The notes under the pieces are model-generated. The model was not told where the DNA came from, made no database searches, and saw nothing but the letters and a program-made list of their open reading frames with translations. Shown piece by piece: positions 39,900 to 48,139 of a stretch of 64,000 nucleotides of DNA. This stretch comes from Gordonia malaquae NBRC 108250 (GTDB lineage: Bacteria; Actinomycetota; Actinomycetes; Mycobacteriales; Mycobacteriaceae): NCBI RefSeq assembly GCF_000344135.1, contig NZ_BAOP01000004.1:229312-293311 (forward strand), in the 5' to 3' direction. The stretch's first letter is position 1. Every line of letters begins with the position of its first letter. A program made the translations under genes and the position numbers.

Positions 39900-40473
39900 C
39901 GCCACCCCCTCCGCCCGCAGCGAAGCGAGGACGGAGTCGACAGTGATTGGCGGGCGCGGCGAAGCCGTGTCCGACAATTACTCTGTTGACGTTTCTTTTG
40001 TCCGGCGCGGGAACGCGGGCGCGGATCGCCTGGACACGAGCTTGGACGTGCGGCTCCGCCGCTCGGAGAAGCTCGAGGTCGCGGCACGCGCCCGGTCGCT
40101 CGGCGTGAAGTCCTCCGGCTGGGCGCGGGCGGTGATCCGCGACGCGCTGGACGTCGGCCGCGCCGACGTCGCGGCGCTGCACCGCGAAGCGGCGCGGCAG
40201 CCTGACCCGGAGCGCGCCGGGGTCGTCACGCAATTGCGTGGCGTCGGCGTCGCACTGAACCAGGAGCAGCGGCGGCGGAACCACGGGTTCAAGGTCCTCG
40301 ATGCCGTGTACGAAAGGCTCAAGGGCAGCGGTCAGCTCGACGAGGAACTGCGCGAGAAGCTGTTCGCGGCGGCGACCGCGCTCGCCGACGAAACACATGC
40401 GGAACTGATCGCCGAAGCAATCGAGAAGGTCGACACCATGCGTGTGACCTTCGGAGATGAGACGCGTCTGTGA
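39889..40473 (+). CDS. MobC-like mobilisation protein
   Basis: A 194-residue protein from ATG 39889, overlapping the previous gene by 11 bases. A central ribbon-helix-helix-like part (DTSLDVRLRRSEKLEVAARA, VKSSGWARAVIRDAL) is followed by the MobC-type helical block VTQLRGVGVALNQEQRR. MobC proteins bind oriT and help the relaxase open DNA. The relaxase GTG overlaps its stop. The frame is open to 39775, but that part is antisense-like. oriT of element 2 should lie near here, and I could not point to it. Confidence 0.7.
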   Translation: MASSATPSARSEARTESTVIGGRGEAVSDNYSVDVSFVRRGNAGADRLDTSLDVRLRRSEKLEVAARARSLGVKSSGWARAVIRDALDVGRADVAALHREAARQPDPERAGVVTQLRGVGVALNQEQRRRNHGFKVLDAVYERLKGSGQLDEELREKLFAAATALADETHAELIAEAIEKVDTMRVTFGDETRL

Positions 40474-41768
40474 GCATTATCAAGTACAAGGCATCGAAGT
40501 CGGGCGCGAGTTCGATCGATTACGCCTTCTACGGCGACAGCGGTACGCAGAAGATGTTGCACCTGGCCGCCGGAACCAGTCGTGTTGCAGCTTTCCGTAG
40601 CTCGTTCGGTGACTTGGCCACCCCGGCGGTCCGCGACGTGATCGTCGCGGCCGCCGAGGGGCACGGCCGCAAGATTCATTTGCACACGTACACGCTCGCG
40701 TTCCACCCCGACGAGTTCGACGTGACCAACCCGGAACACTTGGATCGCGTCGCCGCCGTGGGCGAGAGGCTGGTGAAGCGAATGCACTCGGCGGGCTACG
40801 CGGTCGTGGTTCACGATGACGCTGACGGCGGTCACGCTCATGCGCACATCTACGTCGTGAACCATGACGACCTCACGGGGCAATCGATCCAGCGCTACAC
40901 GAGTTGGAAGAACGGTCTCCGGCAGCTCAATGACGAGCTGATGGAGTCCGAGGGCCTGCGGGTTCTCCCGGACCCCGAACGGGAGAAGCCCGCTTGGATT
41001 CAGCGCCGGGAGGACTTCACGGCCGGTGGTTTCGAGCAGGTGCTCGGTGACCGTGTGGCCGCCGCGTTGCGTGATCCGCGCTCAGTCGACCGGGAGCACT
41101 TCGAGGAGGTTCTCGCCGAACGCGATGTGACGCTCGCGGTCACCGACCGCGACGGGTGGAGCTACAAAATGCGGCGCACCGACACCGGCAAGCTCGGCCG
41201 CAAAAAGTCCAGCGGCCTGACACCGGAGTTCACCGCCGACGGTGCACAGGAGATTTTCAATTACCACGCGCAGCGGGCCGCCCAGGCGGTCCGTGAACGC
41301 GACGAGGAAGAACGAGAGAAGGAGATCAGCGATGGGCATCTTGGACGATTTGAAAGCACAGGAGTCGGCACCGAAGCCGGAACCGGAACCGGCCCCGCCG
41401 ACCGGGGTGTCGGTACCGACACCGGAACCGAAGCCGACACCGACGACTTCGACCTCGAAGCCCTCGACGCCGAACCAGCCGGAGATGAGCGCGTACCGGC
41501 GGTTCGTGGCCAGCGGCGGCCTGGAGACGACCGAGGCCGAGAAGGCGGCGCAGGACGCGAGGATGAAGGCGCTCCTGGAAGGCGTGCTGCGCGGGGACCT
41601 GATGCCGGACGGGCGACCTCGCCGTCGGTAGACCGCGACGCCGAGCGCGACGCAATCGAGGCGATGTTGGTCGACGACGCTGTCGGCGACGTGGCCAGCC
41701 GTCTCGCCGCTGCCGCCTCGTCCCGTCGGTCCCGATCCCGCACCCACTCCCGTCAGAAGGGCGCGTAA
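40470..41768 (+). CDS. MOBP-type relaxase
   Basis: A 432-residue relaxase/mobilisation nuclease. Candidate nicking Tyr residues lie in SIDYAFYGDSG near residues 16-20; the metal-binding motif GHAHAHIYVVNHDD lies near 122-135; the LNDELMESEGLRVLP segment is typical of this family. From about residue 285 on, the frame reads as Gly/Asp/Arg-rich low complexity where the embedded gene 41332-41631 lies, then a normal-looking tail (ERDAIEAMLVDDAVGDVASR). The GTG start overlaps the mobC stop, and the stop overlaps the membrane-protein start. Confidence 0.82.
   Translation: MSIIKYKASKSGASSIDYAFYGDSGTQKMLHLAAGTSRVAAFRSSFGDLATPAVRDVIVAAAEGHGRKIHLHTYTLAFHPDEFDVTNPEHLDRVAAVGERLVKRMHSAGYAVVVHDDADGGHAHAHIYVVNHDDLTGQSIQRYTSWKNGLRQLNDELMESEGLRVLPDPEREKPAWIQRREDFTAGGFEQVLGDRVAAALRDPRSVDREHFEEVLAERDVTLAVTDRDGWSYKMRRTDTGKLGRKKSSGLTPEFTADGAQEIFNYHAQRAAQAVRERDEEEREKEISDGHLGRFESTGVGTEAGTGTGPADRGVGTDTGTEADTDDFDLEALDAEPAGDERVPAVRGQRRPGDDRGREGGAGREDEGAPGRRAARGPDAGRATSPSVDRDAERDAIEAMLVDDAVGDVASRLAAAASSRRSRSRTHSRQKGA
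41332..41631 (+). CDS. Overlapping gene embedded out of frame in the relaxase gene
   Basis: A 99-residue product starting MGILDDLKAQE with AGAAGGAG 8 bases before the ATG. It has a Pro/Glu/Thr-rich linker, then a well-formed helical end (EMSAYRRFVASGG, ETTEAEKAAQDARMKALLEG). Codon third positions are G or C in nearly all codons, and the product looks more natural than the Gly/Asp/Arg-rich product of the relaxase frame over the same bases. A mobB-like gene nested in mobA is known from RSF1010. It may be a relaxase partner. Confidence 0.6.
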   Translation: MGILDDLKAQESAPKPEPEPAPPTGVSVPTPEPKPTPTTSTSKPSTPNQPEMSAYRRFVASGGLETTEAEKAAQDARMKALLEGVLRGDLMPDGRPRRR

Positions 41769-44700
41769 TGACGATTCGCACCACCGCCGCCGCCGTCCTG
41801 GCGCTCCTGGCCGTCCTCGTGGTGCCGTGGGGGGTCGGGACGGCGATGGCCGACCCGGCCACGGCCACGGCCCGCGCCACCGTCCCGGCCGCCTACCAGT
41901 CGCTCGTCGAGGACCAGCTCGCGGTCTTGTGTATGGACCGCGACGGTCCCGACGACGCGCCCTGTGGTGATGACGCTGAGGAACTGTGGAAGGCCGCGTC
42001 AACGTGCGCCGAGGGCGGGCCGACCGAGCCGCTGCGCGCCGACGAGAAGGACTTCATCGAGTGCATGGCCGACGAGGGCTTCGGTGAGAAGGACGAGGAG
42101 AAGGACGAGCAGACCACCGAGCAGGCCGAGCAGATGGCCACGCTCACTCTCGGCCGTATCAGCGCCTCGCTGACCGCGTTCTACGTCAACGCGTTGTCTC
42201 CGGCCGCCGATGGCGGTGCTGAGGCGTCCACGGGTCTCGACGCCTGGGCTCCGCTTCTGAGTTCCCCCGGCATGGCCGGAGGTTTCGTCGGGGCGCTCGA
42301 TGCGGCCAAGGGTGAGAGCAACGAGTGGTTGTTCGGCCGGGGCAACTCCGCCAACGCGGCCCAGATCCAGTACAGGGCATTCGACCGGGACGTCCCGCCC
42401 GAAACCGTGGTCGGTGAGGGTGCGATCGATGGGTCGGCCCCTGATGTGGGCACGCAGGGGTATCTGACCTACGGCGCGACCCTCACCGGTCTGGGCCTCG
42501 ATACCGCGGTGTCCCCGGACACGGGCGTCTCCGGGCTCCTGACGGCCCAGGAGCCTCGCGGCTACGCGCTCCTGCTGGCCTACATGGGCACCGGCTTCCT
42601 GGACACGCTGTTCGACTCGGTGCTCGAGGCACTGCAGTTCCTGAACCCGTTCAGGTTCATGGTGGATGCGATCACCGGCGAGTACGGCGACGGCGCCAAG
42701 GGCGAGCTGGGCGATCCGGTCGAGGGCGAGCCCGAGGGAGGCTTCGCAGGGCTGCAGGAGGCCTTCGGCAAGATCTACTCGGTCCTGATCAATATTGGCT
42801 GGATGTTGGTGGTTCCGATCCTGTTGATCACCCTCGGTTTCGCTGCGGTGTTCCTCAAGCAGGCGGGCACCGGGGGCAAGGCCAAGAAGGTCATCATCGT
42901 GGTGGTCTTCCTGGCTGCGGGGTTGCCTGTCTTCGGCGGGCTGTACACGGCGGCTCTGACCTCGATGTCCAGCGCTGATGCCTCCGGCGCTCGCGGGGCG
43001 TCCACCAAGATCGTGTTGAGCACCCTTGTCGACTTCGAATCGTGGGTGAGTAATTCCCGGCTGTCCCCTCCGGGCAATCAGAGCTTGACGTGGGATCTCG
43101 ACAAGCACGCCCCAACCGGCGCTTCGGACGCCGCCGTGCGTGTGAGCGCGTTGGAGATCAATTCGACGAACAATCAGAATTTCAAGTCGATGCGTGAGAA
43201 CCGTTGGGCGTCAGCGCTTTCAGGAACCGGCTTCGATTACAACTGGGGATCACAGGTCGCTGGGAACCAGCAGCAGAACGCCGACGGGACCAACACGACC
43301 GGCAACCGTGTGCCTGTGGGTGAAGCTCTGGTCGGCTTCGATGCCACCCGCGATCTCCTGATGCGGTACGCCAAGGGCTCGACGGTCAGTGCGTCGGGCT
43401 TCGAGTCGGAGGTCAAGGGTGCGCTTGCCGCCGTGCCCGCCACCGACGTCCTGGAATGGTTCAACGAATTGTCTACGCCGTCGGCGTTGGCGTCCATGAC
43501 TGCGAGAGACGTTGCCGCGCTGCGTAATCCGCTCGCACAGATCGATAACACGTATGGCGGTATGAAAGCGTATCGCGACGGCGCTGTGTGGAGTTTCCAC
43601 GCGGGCGAAGACGATCCCGATTGCGCGCTCGACGCCCTTGGCGGTGGCGTGGTGCCGAGCGATTGGACGACGGGTAAATCACCCCTGATCCCGTGCAACC
43701 TGAGCATCGTGTCCATGTACAACTTCTTGAACGCCGCGTTCGGTCCGACGTCGATGGAAACCTTCAGCCCCGAGCAGACGCTGAACTCGTACTCGCGCAC
43801 AAATCACGCGTCGGTCACCGCCGTAGGCGCTGGACCTGCGGGAATGTTGTATTTCGTTTCCGCACTGAGTGTGTTGGCATCGTTCGTGGTGATCGGCTTC
43901 GGCTACGCGCTGGCGATGATGTTCAGCACGATCAAGCGCGGGTTCCACCTGATGGGCTCGGTGCTGGCGGCGAGCGTCGGCCTGATCTCGGGCGTGGCCA
44001 AGGTCGCGATCTACACCGCTGCGCTCTTGCTTGAAGTGTTGGGAACGTTGTTCCTGTACAAGCTGGTGCAGGAGCTGATCCTGCTGGTGCCCTCGATCCT
44101 GGAGAAGCCGCTGACCTCACGGTTCCACGGTGGAATCGTGGACCTGGGTTCGTCGACGGGTTTGGGTATTGCGGCGTTGCTGGCGACTCTCGTCGGCACG
44201 ATCGGCGTGGTCGTATTCACGATCATGGCGATGCGCCTGCGCCGTGGGCTGCTCGATTCGATCGACCAGGGCGCGACCAACCTCGTCAATCGCTTCCTGG
44301 CCACCGACGCGCCGTCGGCGATGGCACCGGCACAGCCCGGTGCGCTGCGCCAGGGCATCGGCCGAGGCGTGTCGATGGGCGCGCAGTCGATGCTGATGGG
44401 TTCGCAGCTCGACGGTGGCGGCGATGCCGGTTCCGGCGACGTGTCGGGAGACGGCGGCAACCCCGACGATGCACCCCCGATGAACGGCGGCGATGCCCGT
44501 GGCCAGGTCGCTGCTCCCGCCGACGGTGCGCCCGGTACCAACGGCGACGGCTCGATGAGCGTTGACCCGGACGGTCGCATGGTCGACGCCGCCGGTAACC
44601 CGGTGATGAGCAAGGCCGGGACCCCGATGGGGCTGGACTCGTTCGTGCCGATCGACTCCTCGAGCGGTCACCTGATGGACGCCCCGGGAGGCAATGAGGT

Positions 44701-45148
44701 GATCGGTGCCGACGGCAACCCGATCGACTCCGGCGACATCGGCGGGTTCAACTCCGACGGCACGATCCTGGACGCTGACGGCCAACCGATGATCGATGCG
44801 AACGGCATCGAGCTGTCGTCGACGGCTGCTCGGCAGGCCTCGGGCAGCCTGATGGGTGTCGAGGCTCTGGCCGGTCGCGTGAAGTCCGAAGGCCTGACGG
44901 CGATGCCCACCACGGCCCCGTCGTCCGACGAGCCGACCGCGCCGACACCGTCTCCCGTGGCCACGCCCAAGGTGCTCGGTGAGGTGCCGACCTCCGAGAC
45001 CGCCGTCGGCGACGACCGATCGGTCGCCCGGACGGTCATGGCCTCCACGGCCGCCGGGGTGGTGACGTCGAAGATCAGCGGCGGCCAGCGGCCCCGCCGA
45101 ACATGGCTGGTCCAATCCGGGACCGGCCCGAAGAAGAAAGAAGGTTAG
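41768..45148 (+). CDS. Giant polytopic membrane protein, TrbL/VirB6-like conjugation protein
   Basis: An 1126-residue protein with a signal peptide (AAAVLALLAVLVVPWGVGTAMA). Residues 30-290 are external with Cys pairs (VLCMDRDGPDDAPCGDD); helices at about 340-400 (INIGWMLVVPILLITLGFAA, KKVIIVVVFLAAGLPVFGGL); a second external region 420-680; then five or more helices at about 690-840. The C-terminal 280 residues are hydrophilic, with repeats of the type DPDGRMVDAAGNPV / GADGNPIDSGD / DADGQPMIDANG. The layout fits TrbL/VirB6-like channel proteins of Gram-positive transfer systems, but here it is the only channel candidate. The ATG overlaps the relaxase stop. Confidence 0.65.
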   Translation: MTIRTTAAAVLALLAVLVVPWGVGTAMADPATATARATVPAAYQSLVEDQLAVLCMDRDGPDDAPCGDDAEELWKAASTCAEGGPTEPLRADEKDFIECMADEGFGEKDEEKDEQTTEQAEQMATLTLGRISASLTAFYVNALSPAADGGAEASTGLDAWAPLLSSPGMAGGFVGALDAAKGESNEWLFGRGNSANAAQIQYRAFDRDVPPETVVGEGAIDGSAPDVGTQGYLTYGATLTGLGLDTAVSPDTGVSGLLTAQEPRGYALLLAYMGTGFLDTLFDSVLEALQFLNPFRFMVDAITGEYGDGAKGELGDPVEGEPEGGFAGLQEAFGKIYSVLINIGWMLVVPILLITLGFAAVFLKQAGTGGKAKKVIIVVVFLAAGLPVFGGLYTAALTSMSSADASGARGASTKIVLSTLVDFESWVSNSRLSPPGNQSLTWDLDKHAPTGASDAAVRVSALEINSTNNQNFKSMRENRWASALSGTGFDYNWGSQVAGNQQQNADGTNTTGNRVPVGEALVGFDATRDLLMRYAKGSTVSASGFESEVKGALAAVPATDVLEWFNELSTPSALASMTARDVAALRNPLAQIDNTYGGMKAYRDGAVWSFHAGEDDPDCALDALGGGVVPSDWTTGKSPLIPCNLSIVSMYNFLNAAFGPTSMETFSPEQTLNSYSRTNHASVTAVGAGPAGMLYFVSALSVLASFVVIGFGYALAMMFSTIKRGFHLMGSVLAASVGLISGVAKVAIYTAALLLEVLGTLFLYKLVQELILLVPSILEKPLTSRFHGGIVDLGSSTGLGIAALLATLVGTIGVVVFTIMAMRLRRGLLDSIDQGATNLVNRFLATDAPSAMAPAQPGALRQGIGRGVSMGAQSMLMGSQLDGGGDAGSGDVSGDGGNPDDAPPMNGGDARGQVAAPADGAPGTNGDGSMSVDPDGRMVDAAGNPVMSKAGTPMGLDSFVPIDSSSGHLMDAPGGNEVIGADGNPIDSGDIGGFNSDGTILDADGQPMIDANGIELSSTAARQASGSLMGVEALAGRVKSEGLTAMPTTAPSSDEPTAPTPSPVATPKVLGEVPTSETAVGDDRSVARTVMASTAAGVVTSKISGGQRPRRTWLVQSGTGPKKKEG

Positions 45149-45151
45149 GAA

Positions 45152-45646
45152 ATGACGACCGGACGACCGAGGAACATCCACGAGCGCAATGCTCAACGCT
45201 TGGAAAAACTCAAAGCTGACGAGCGGGCCGCTGAACAGGGGCAACGGGAGGCCGAGGCGGTCCACCAGCAGACGCGCCAGAACTTTGACCACTTATTCAC
45301 GCAGTCAACGAGTTTCGCAGCCGAGAACCCGATGATCGGCATTCCCACCACACTGTTCATCGCATGGATGCGCCGCGCCAAGACCCGTGAGGGTCAAGCG
45401 GCGATCGACCGATTCGCGGAGCTGCGCGATGAACGGGGCCGGGGCTCGCTGATCCCCGGCGGCGCGCTCGACGGCGTCGACGCCGCAGACGCTCATGACC
45501 TTCTCAAGGGTGAGAACCTGGAAACGAGTTGGGCTGCGTCTCCTGAGGCCGCAGGTGTCGACGCCGCCGCCGTGGCCCCGGACCGGCTGGCCACCGCCGC
45601 TGAACGGCGTTCGTCCGGCCCTGATCGCGGTCCGCAACTCGGGTGA
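45152..45646 (+). CDS. Unknown soluble protein after the large membrane protein
   Basis: A 164-residue protein starting 3 bases after the previous stop. The first 45 residues are a charged coiled helix (NAQRLEKLKADERAAEQGQR); a segment IGIPTTLFIAWMRRAKTREG could sit at the membrane; the tail is Ala/Asp-rich. Probably the last gene of the mobilisation operon, with a terminator following. No family recognised. Confidence 0.55.
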   Translation: MTTGRPRNIHERNAQRLEKLKADERAAEQGQREAEAVHQQTRQNFDHLFTQSTSFAAENPMIGIPTTLFIAWMRRAKTREGQAAIDRFAELRDERGRGSLIPGGALDGVDAADAHDLLKGENLETSWAASPEAAGVDAAAVAPDRLATAAERRSSGPDRGPQLG

Positions 45647-45658
45647 TCCCGGTAAACA

Positions 45659-45689
45659 AAGGCCCGGAACCGTAATGGTTCCGGGCCTT
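45659..45689. terminator. Bidirectional terminator
   Basis: AAGGCCCGGAACC and GGTTCCGGGCCTT, a 13-base perfect stem with a 5-base loop between converging genes. Confidence 0.85.
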
Positions 45690-45700
45690 GTTCGTGCTGG

Positions 45701-46123
45701 TCAGTGCTTTCGCCACGGGGCGCGCAACACACGCCGGGTGCGTCGCCCCTCGGCGAGCATCGAGCTGTGCATCATGAGGTTCGCCTGATGTTGGCCGTCG
45801 GCCGCGATGCGCTGCATCCGCCGCTCATGCTCGGCGTCGCGCTCCGCTTCCTGCTGCCGGTGCAACGATGCGATTGCACTCGGCACGTCGACGGCTCGAC
45901 CCGCCTCGATCTCCGTGACCAGCCGCACGACGTTGTCTAGATCCCGCAGGTGTTCGGGGACGATGGTTCCGCCGACGGCGACGAATCGCTGTTTGAGCCT
46001 GGCCAGCTCGGCGTCGAGCTGAGGCGATGCACCGTAACGACGACGGTCCTGGAGACGTGCGTGAATCACCTCTAGGACTTCAGCGGTGGCCCACAGTGTT
46101 CGGATCGTCTCGTTCCGGTTCAT
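45701..46123 (-). CDS. Unknown helical protein, element 2
   Basis: A 140-residue, almost wholly helical and charged protein (NETIRTLWATAEVLEVIHAR, LHRQQEAERDAEHERRMQRI). No membrane segment or known motif. It stands alone between the mobilisation operon and the integrase. From 46124 to 46341 I see only its promoter region. Confidence 0.6.
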   Translation of the reverse strand: MNRNETIRTLWATAEVLEVIHARLQDRRRYGASPQLDAELARLKQRFVAVGGTIVPEHLRDLDNVVRLVTEIEAGRAVDVPSAIASLHRQQEAERDAEHERRMQRIAADGQHQANLMMHSSMLAEGRRTRRVLRAPWRKH

Positions 46124-46341
46124 ACCGGCATCGTAGCCACCAGGACCGACAAACCTTGCGTCCTAGTCGCCTCTTCCACCACGTCTATCGAATCGCCACC
46201 GGCTCACCGCTCCCCGCCGGGGGCCTTCGCTGTCCATCGTCGACTCGACGTGACGTCCACATCGCCGCAACACTCGCCAATCCATCGGCCTGCCGCGACG
46301 AAGGAGTGGCCGGCCGATGGGCCGCCCCTGCGAGGAAACCA

Positions 46342-46371
46342 GAGACCCCGCACCGATTGGTGCGGGGTCTC
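46342..46371 (-). terminator. Terminator of integrase 2
   Basis: GAGACCCCGCACC and GGTGCGGGGTCTC, a 13-base perfect stem with a 4-base loop, 20 bases past the integrase stop. Confidence 0.8.
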
Positions 46372-46390
46372 ATTCGTCTCGGTGACCAGA

Positions 46391-47587
46391 CTACCGAGCC
46401 GCCCGACGGGCAAGCTCGTCGTCGCGGGTGCCCGCGTGCTGGTATCGCATCGCGGCATCGACCGAACTATGCCCGAGCCGAGCCATGATTTCCGCCAAGG
46501 TCGCTCCGCTGAGCTGGGCGTACCTGGTGCCGTGGTAGTGCCGGAGGCTATGGAGTTCCAGGTCGGGCCGACCGGCGACCCGGCGGGCCTTGTCCCAATG
46601 CCACGTGAACGATGCGTGGCTCAGCGCGCCGGTTCCCGCCGCGTTGCTCCACAGCAGGTCGTCGTCACCGATGGATTCCAGGTGCGCTGCGATCACCAGC
46701 GCGTCGGCTCCGTACACCGGCACCGACCGGACACCGGCGGCCGACTTCGGGGCCTTGTCGCCGTGGCCAACGCCGGGAACATATGTGACGGCGGCATCGA
46801 CGGTGACCCGGACGCACACGACCGCACCATCGGTGTCGTGCTCGACCTCGAAGTCGTGGCCACGAAGAGCGGTGAGTTCTCCGAACCGCAACCCGGTCGC
46901 GGCGGCGGTGACCACCAGCGACCGCAGATGCGTTGGCATCGCCTCGATCACGGTGGCCAGCTCGTCGTCGGTCGGCGGTATCCGCTTGCGGCCGGTGGCC
47001 AGCTTGGATGCCCCCTTGATCCGGCACGGGTTCTTGTCGATCACCTCGCGGTCCTCGGCGTCGGCCATGACCGTGCGCAAGTGGTCGTAGACCCGAGCGA
47101 CCATCGTCAATTTTCCGCTGGCCAATTGGTCGTCGTGCCATGCGTCCACCGCTTGCCGGGTGACGTCACCGATCGGCACATCGGACCAAATGTGCAGCCG
47201 TCCAGCAGGTTTCGCCCGGTGTCCGGGTCGTTTCGGTTCCGGTCCCCGCCACATGTTCCGGTAGTCATATGCGGCGCGAGCTCCGAGCTTGCCCGCGTTG
47301 ACCCGCCGGGTGATCCATTGCTCGGCGTAATCGCCGACGGTGACGGATTTCCGCGCTGCCTCGGCCGCTGCGGCTTCCTTCTGCTTGGCCAGCTCGTCGG
47401 GGTGGACCCATCGACCCGCCGCAATATCGGCGGCCGGTCCGGCGAGCCATGAGCGCGCTTCGCCCTTCCCGGCGAATGTCCATGGTGCCTTGTGCCGTTT
47501 GCCGTCCGGTCCGGTGTACCGGGCCCGGTATCGCCCGCTGGGCAACTTCTCGATCTCTCCGAACGCTTCCGGTGGCTTCCTAGCCAT
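46391..47587 (-). CDS. Tyrosine integrase of element 2
   Basis: A 398-residue phage-type integrase. N-terminal arm-binding part (EKLPSGRYRARYTGPDGKRH), core-binding helices, and a catalytic domain with AATGLRFGELTAL (Arg), HSLRHYHGTRY (HxxR) and LGHSSVDAAMRYQ (His, Tyr). It is clearly related to integrase 1, including PKRPGHRAKPAGRL / PKRRGHRAKPAGRL in the middle. It reads away from the att site 130 bases to its right. It should integrate element 2 into the same tRNA-Asn 3' end. Confidence 0.95.
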   Translation of the reverse strand: MARKPPEAFGEIEKLPSGRYRARYTGPDGKRHKAPWTFAGKGEARSWLAGPAADIAAGRWVHPDELAKQKEAAAAEAARKSVTVGDYAEQWITRRVNAGKLGARAAYDYRNMWRGPEPKRPGHRAKPAGRLHIWSDVPIGDVTRQAVDAWHDDQLASGKLTMVARVYDHLRTVMADAEDREVIDKNPCRIKGASKLATGRKRIPPTDDELATVIEAMPTHLRSLVVTAAATGLRFGELTALRGHDFEVEHDTDGAVVCVRVTVDAAVTYVPGVGHGDKAPKSAAGVRSVPVYGADALVIAAHLESIGDDDLLWSNAAGTGALSHASFTWHWDKARRVAGRPDLELHSLRHYHGTRYAQLSGATLAEIMARLGHSSVDAAMRYQHAGTRDDELARRAAR

Positions 47588-47600
47588 GAATTACTCCCGT

Positions 47601-47619
47601 CGTGGGGTCAGCGTGGGGT
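47601..47619. promoter_or_regulatory. Candidate integrase arm site, right end of element 2
   Basis: An identical 19-base copy of the site at 36912-36930 (CGTGGGGTCAGCGTGGGGT), between the integrase 2 start and att copy 3. Confidence 0.5.
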
Positions 47620-47717
47620 CCAGCATGCCATAAGTTGCCGATTCTTCCGGTAACTTGCGGCTTCCAAAACCCTCTGACCTGCATATTCACTACCACGACC
47701 ATACCCCCCATGATTGA

Positions 47718-47738
47718 TTCGAGTCCAGTTGGGGGAGC
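47718..47738 (+). other. att core copy 3, right chromosomal junction
   Basis: A third exact copy of the 21-base tRNA-Asn end. Chromosomal sequence resumes to its right. Confidence 0.92.
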
Positions 47739-47742
47739 ACAC

Positions 47743-47770
47743 AAAACCCGCTGCTTGCGCAGCGGGTTTT
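47743..47770 (+). terminator. Original chromosomal terminator of tRNA-Asn
   Basis: AAAACCCGCTGC and GCAGCGGGTTTT, a 12-base perfect stem with a 4-base loop, 4 bases past att copy 3. By position it is the terminator that followed tRNA-Asn before any element inserted. Confidence 0.75.
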
Positions 47771-47845
47771 CTGCTGTCTGCGCCCTCGACTGAGGAAAAG
47801 CGCTGCAAGAACGTCCCCCGGGAACGACGCTTCTTGGCGCGGGCC

Positions 47846-47918
47846 GCGTAAGGTTCCCCGAATTACCGCGCATACGACCATATCTGTCGAATTGATGCAG
47901 AATCGGGGAACCTTACGC
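47846..47918. repeat. 16-bp inverted repeat in the intergenic region right of the elements
   Basis: GCGTAAGGTTCCCCGA (47846-47861) and TCGGGGAACCTTACGC (47903-47918) are exact reverse complements, 41 bases apart, and the match extends a few bases outward with one-base gaps. It lies in the 47771-48139 stretch, where I see no gene. It may be a small dispersed repeat. Confidence 0.55.
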
Positions 47919-48139
47919 GGGCCCGTTTGCCTGATACGAGAATCCGTTTGCTGCGAGCTGCCGACAGGCATAGCCTGGGCACCGTGACCATTCGAGTGCA
48001 GGAGGACTCCGGCGCGTTCAGCGCCGAGTCGAGATGACCGCGCCCCGCAGCCGATCCGCGTGATCGGCTGCTGAACGGTATCCTCATTCACTCGCGCGAC
48101 AGCCGGACGGCACGCGCACCTCACGAACGGTTGCATTCA

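Larger units (their letters stand above)
36853..47738. mobile_element. Element 2: 10.9-kb integrative mobilisable element
   Basis: The element lies between att copies 2 and 3. Content: excisionase-like gene, HUH-SF3 replication protein, small gene, MobC-like protein, MOBP relaxase with an embedded overlapping gene, an 1126-residue membrane protein, two unknown proteins, and the integrase beside the right att. There is no coupling ATPase or VirB4, so transfer probably needs help. The integration module is kin to that of element 1 and the rest is not. Confidence 0.88.
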
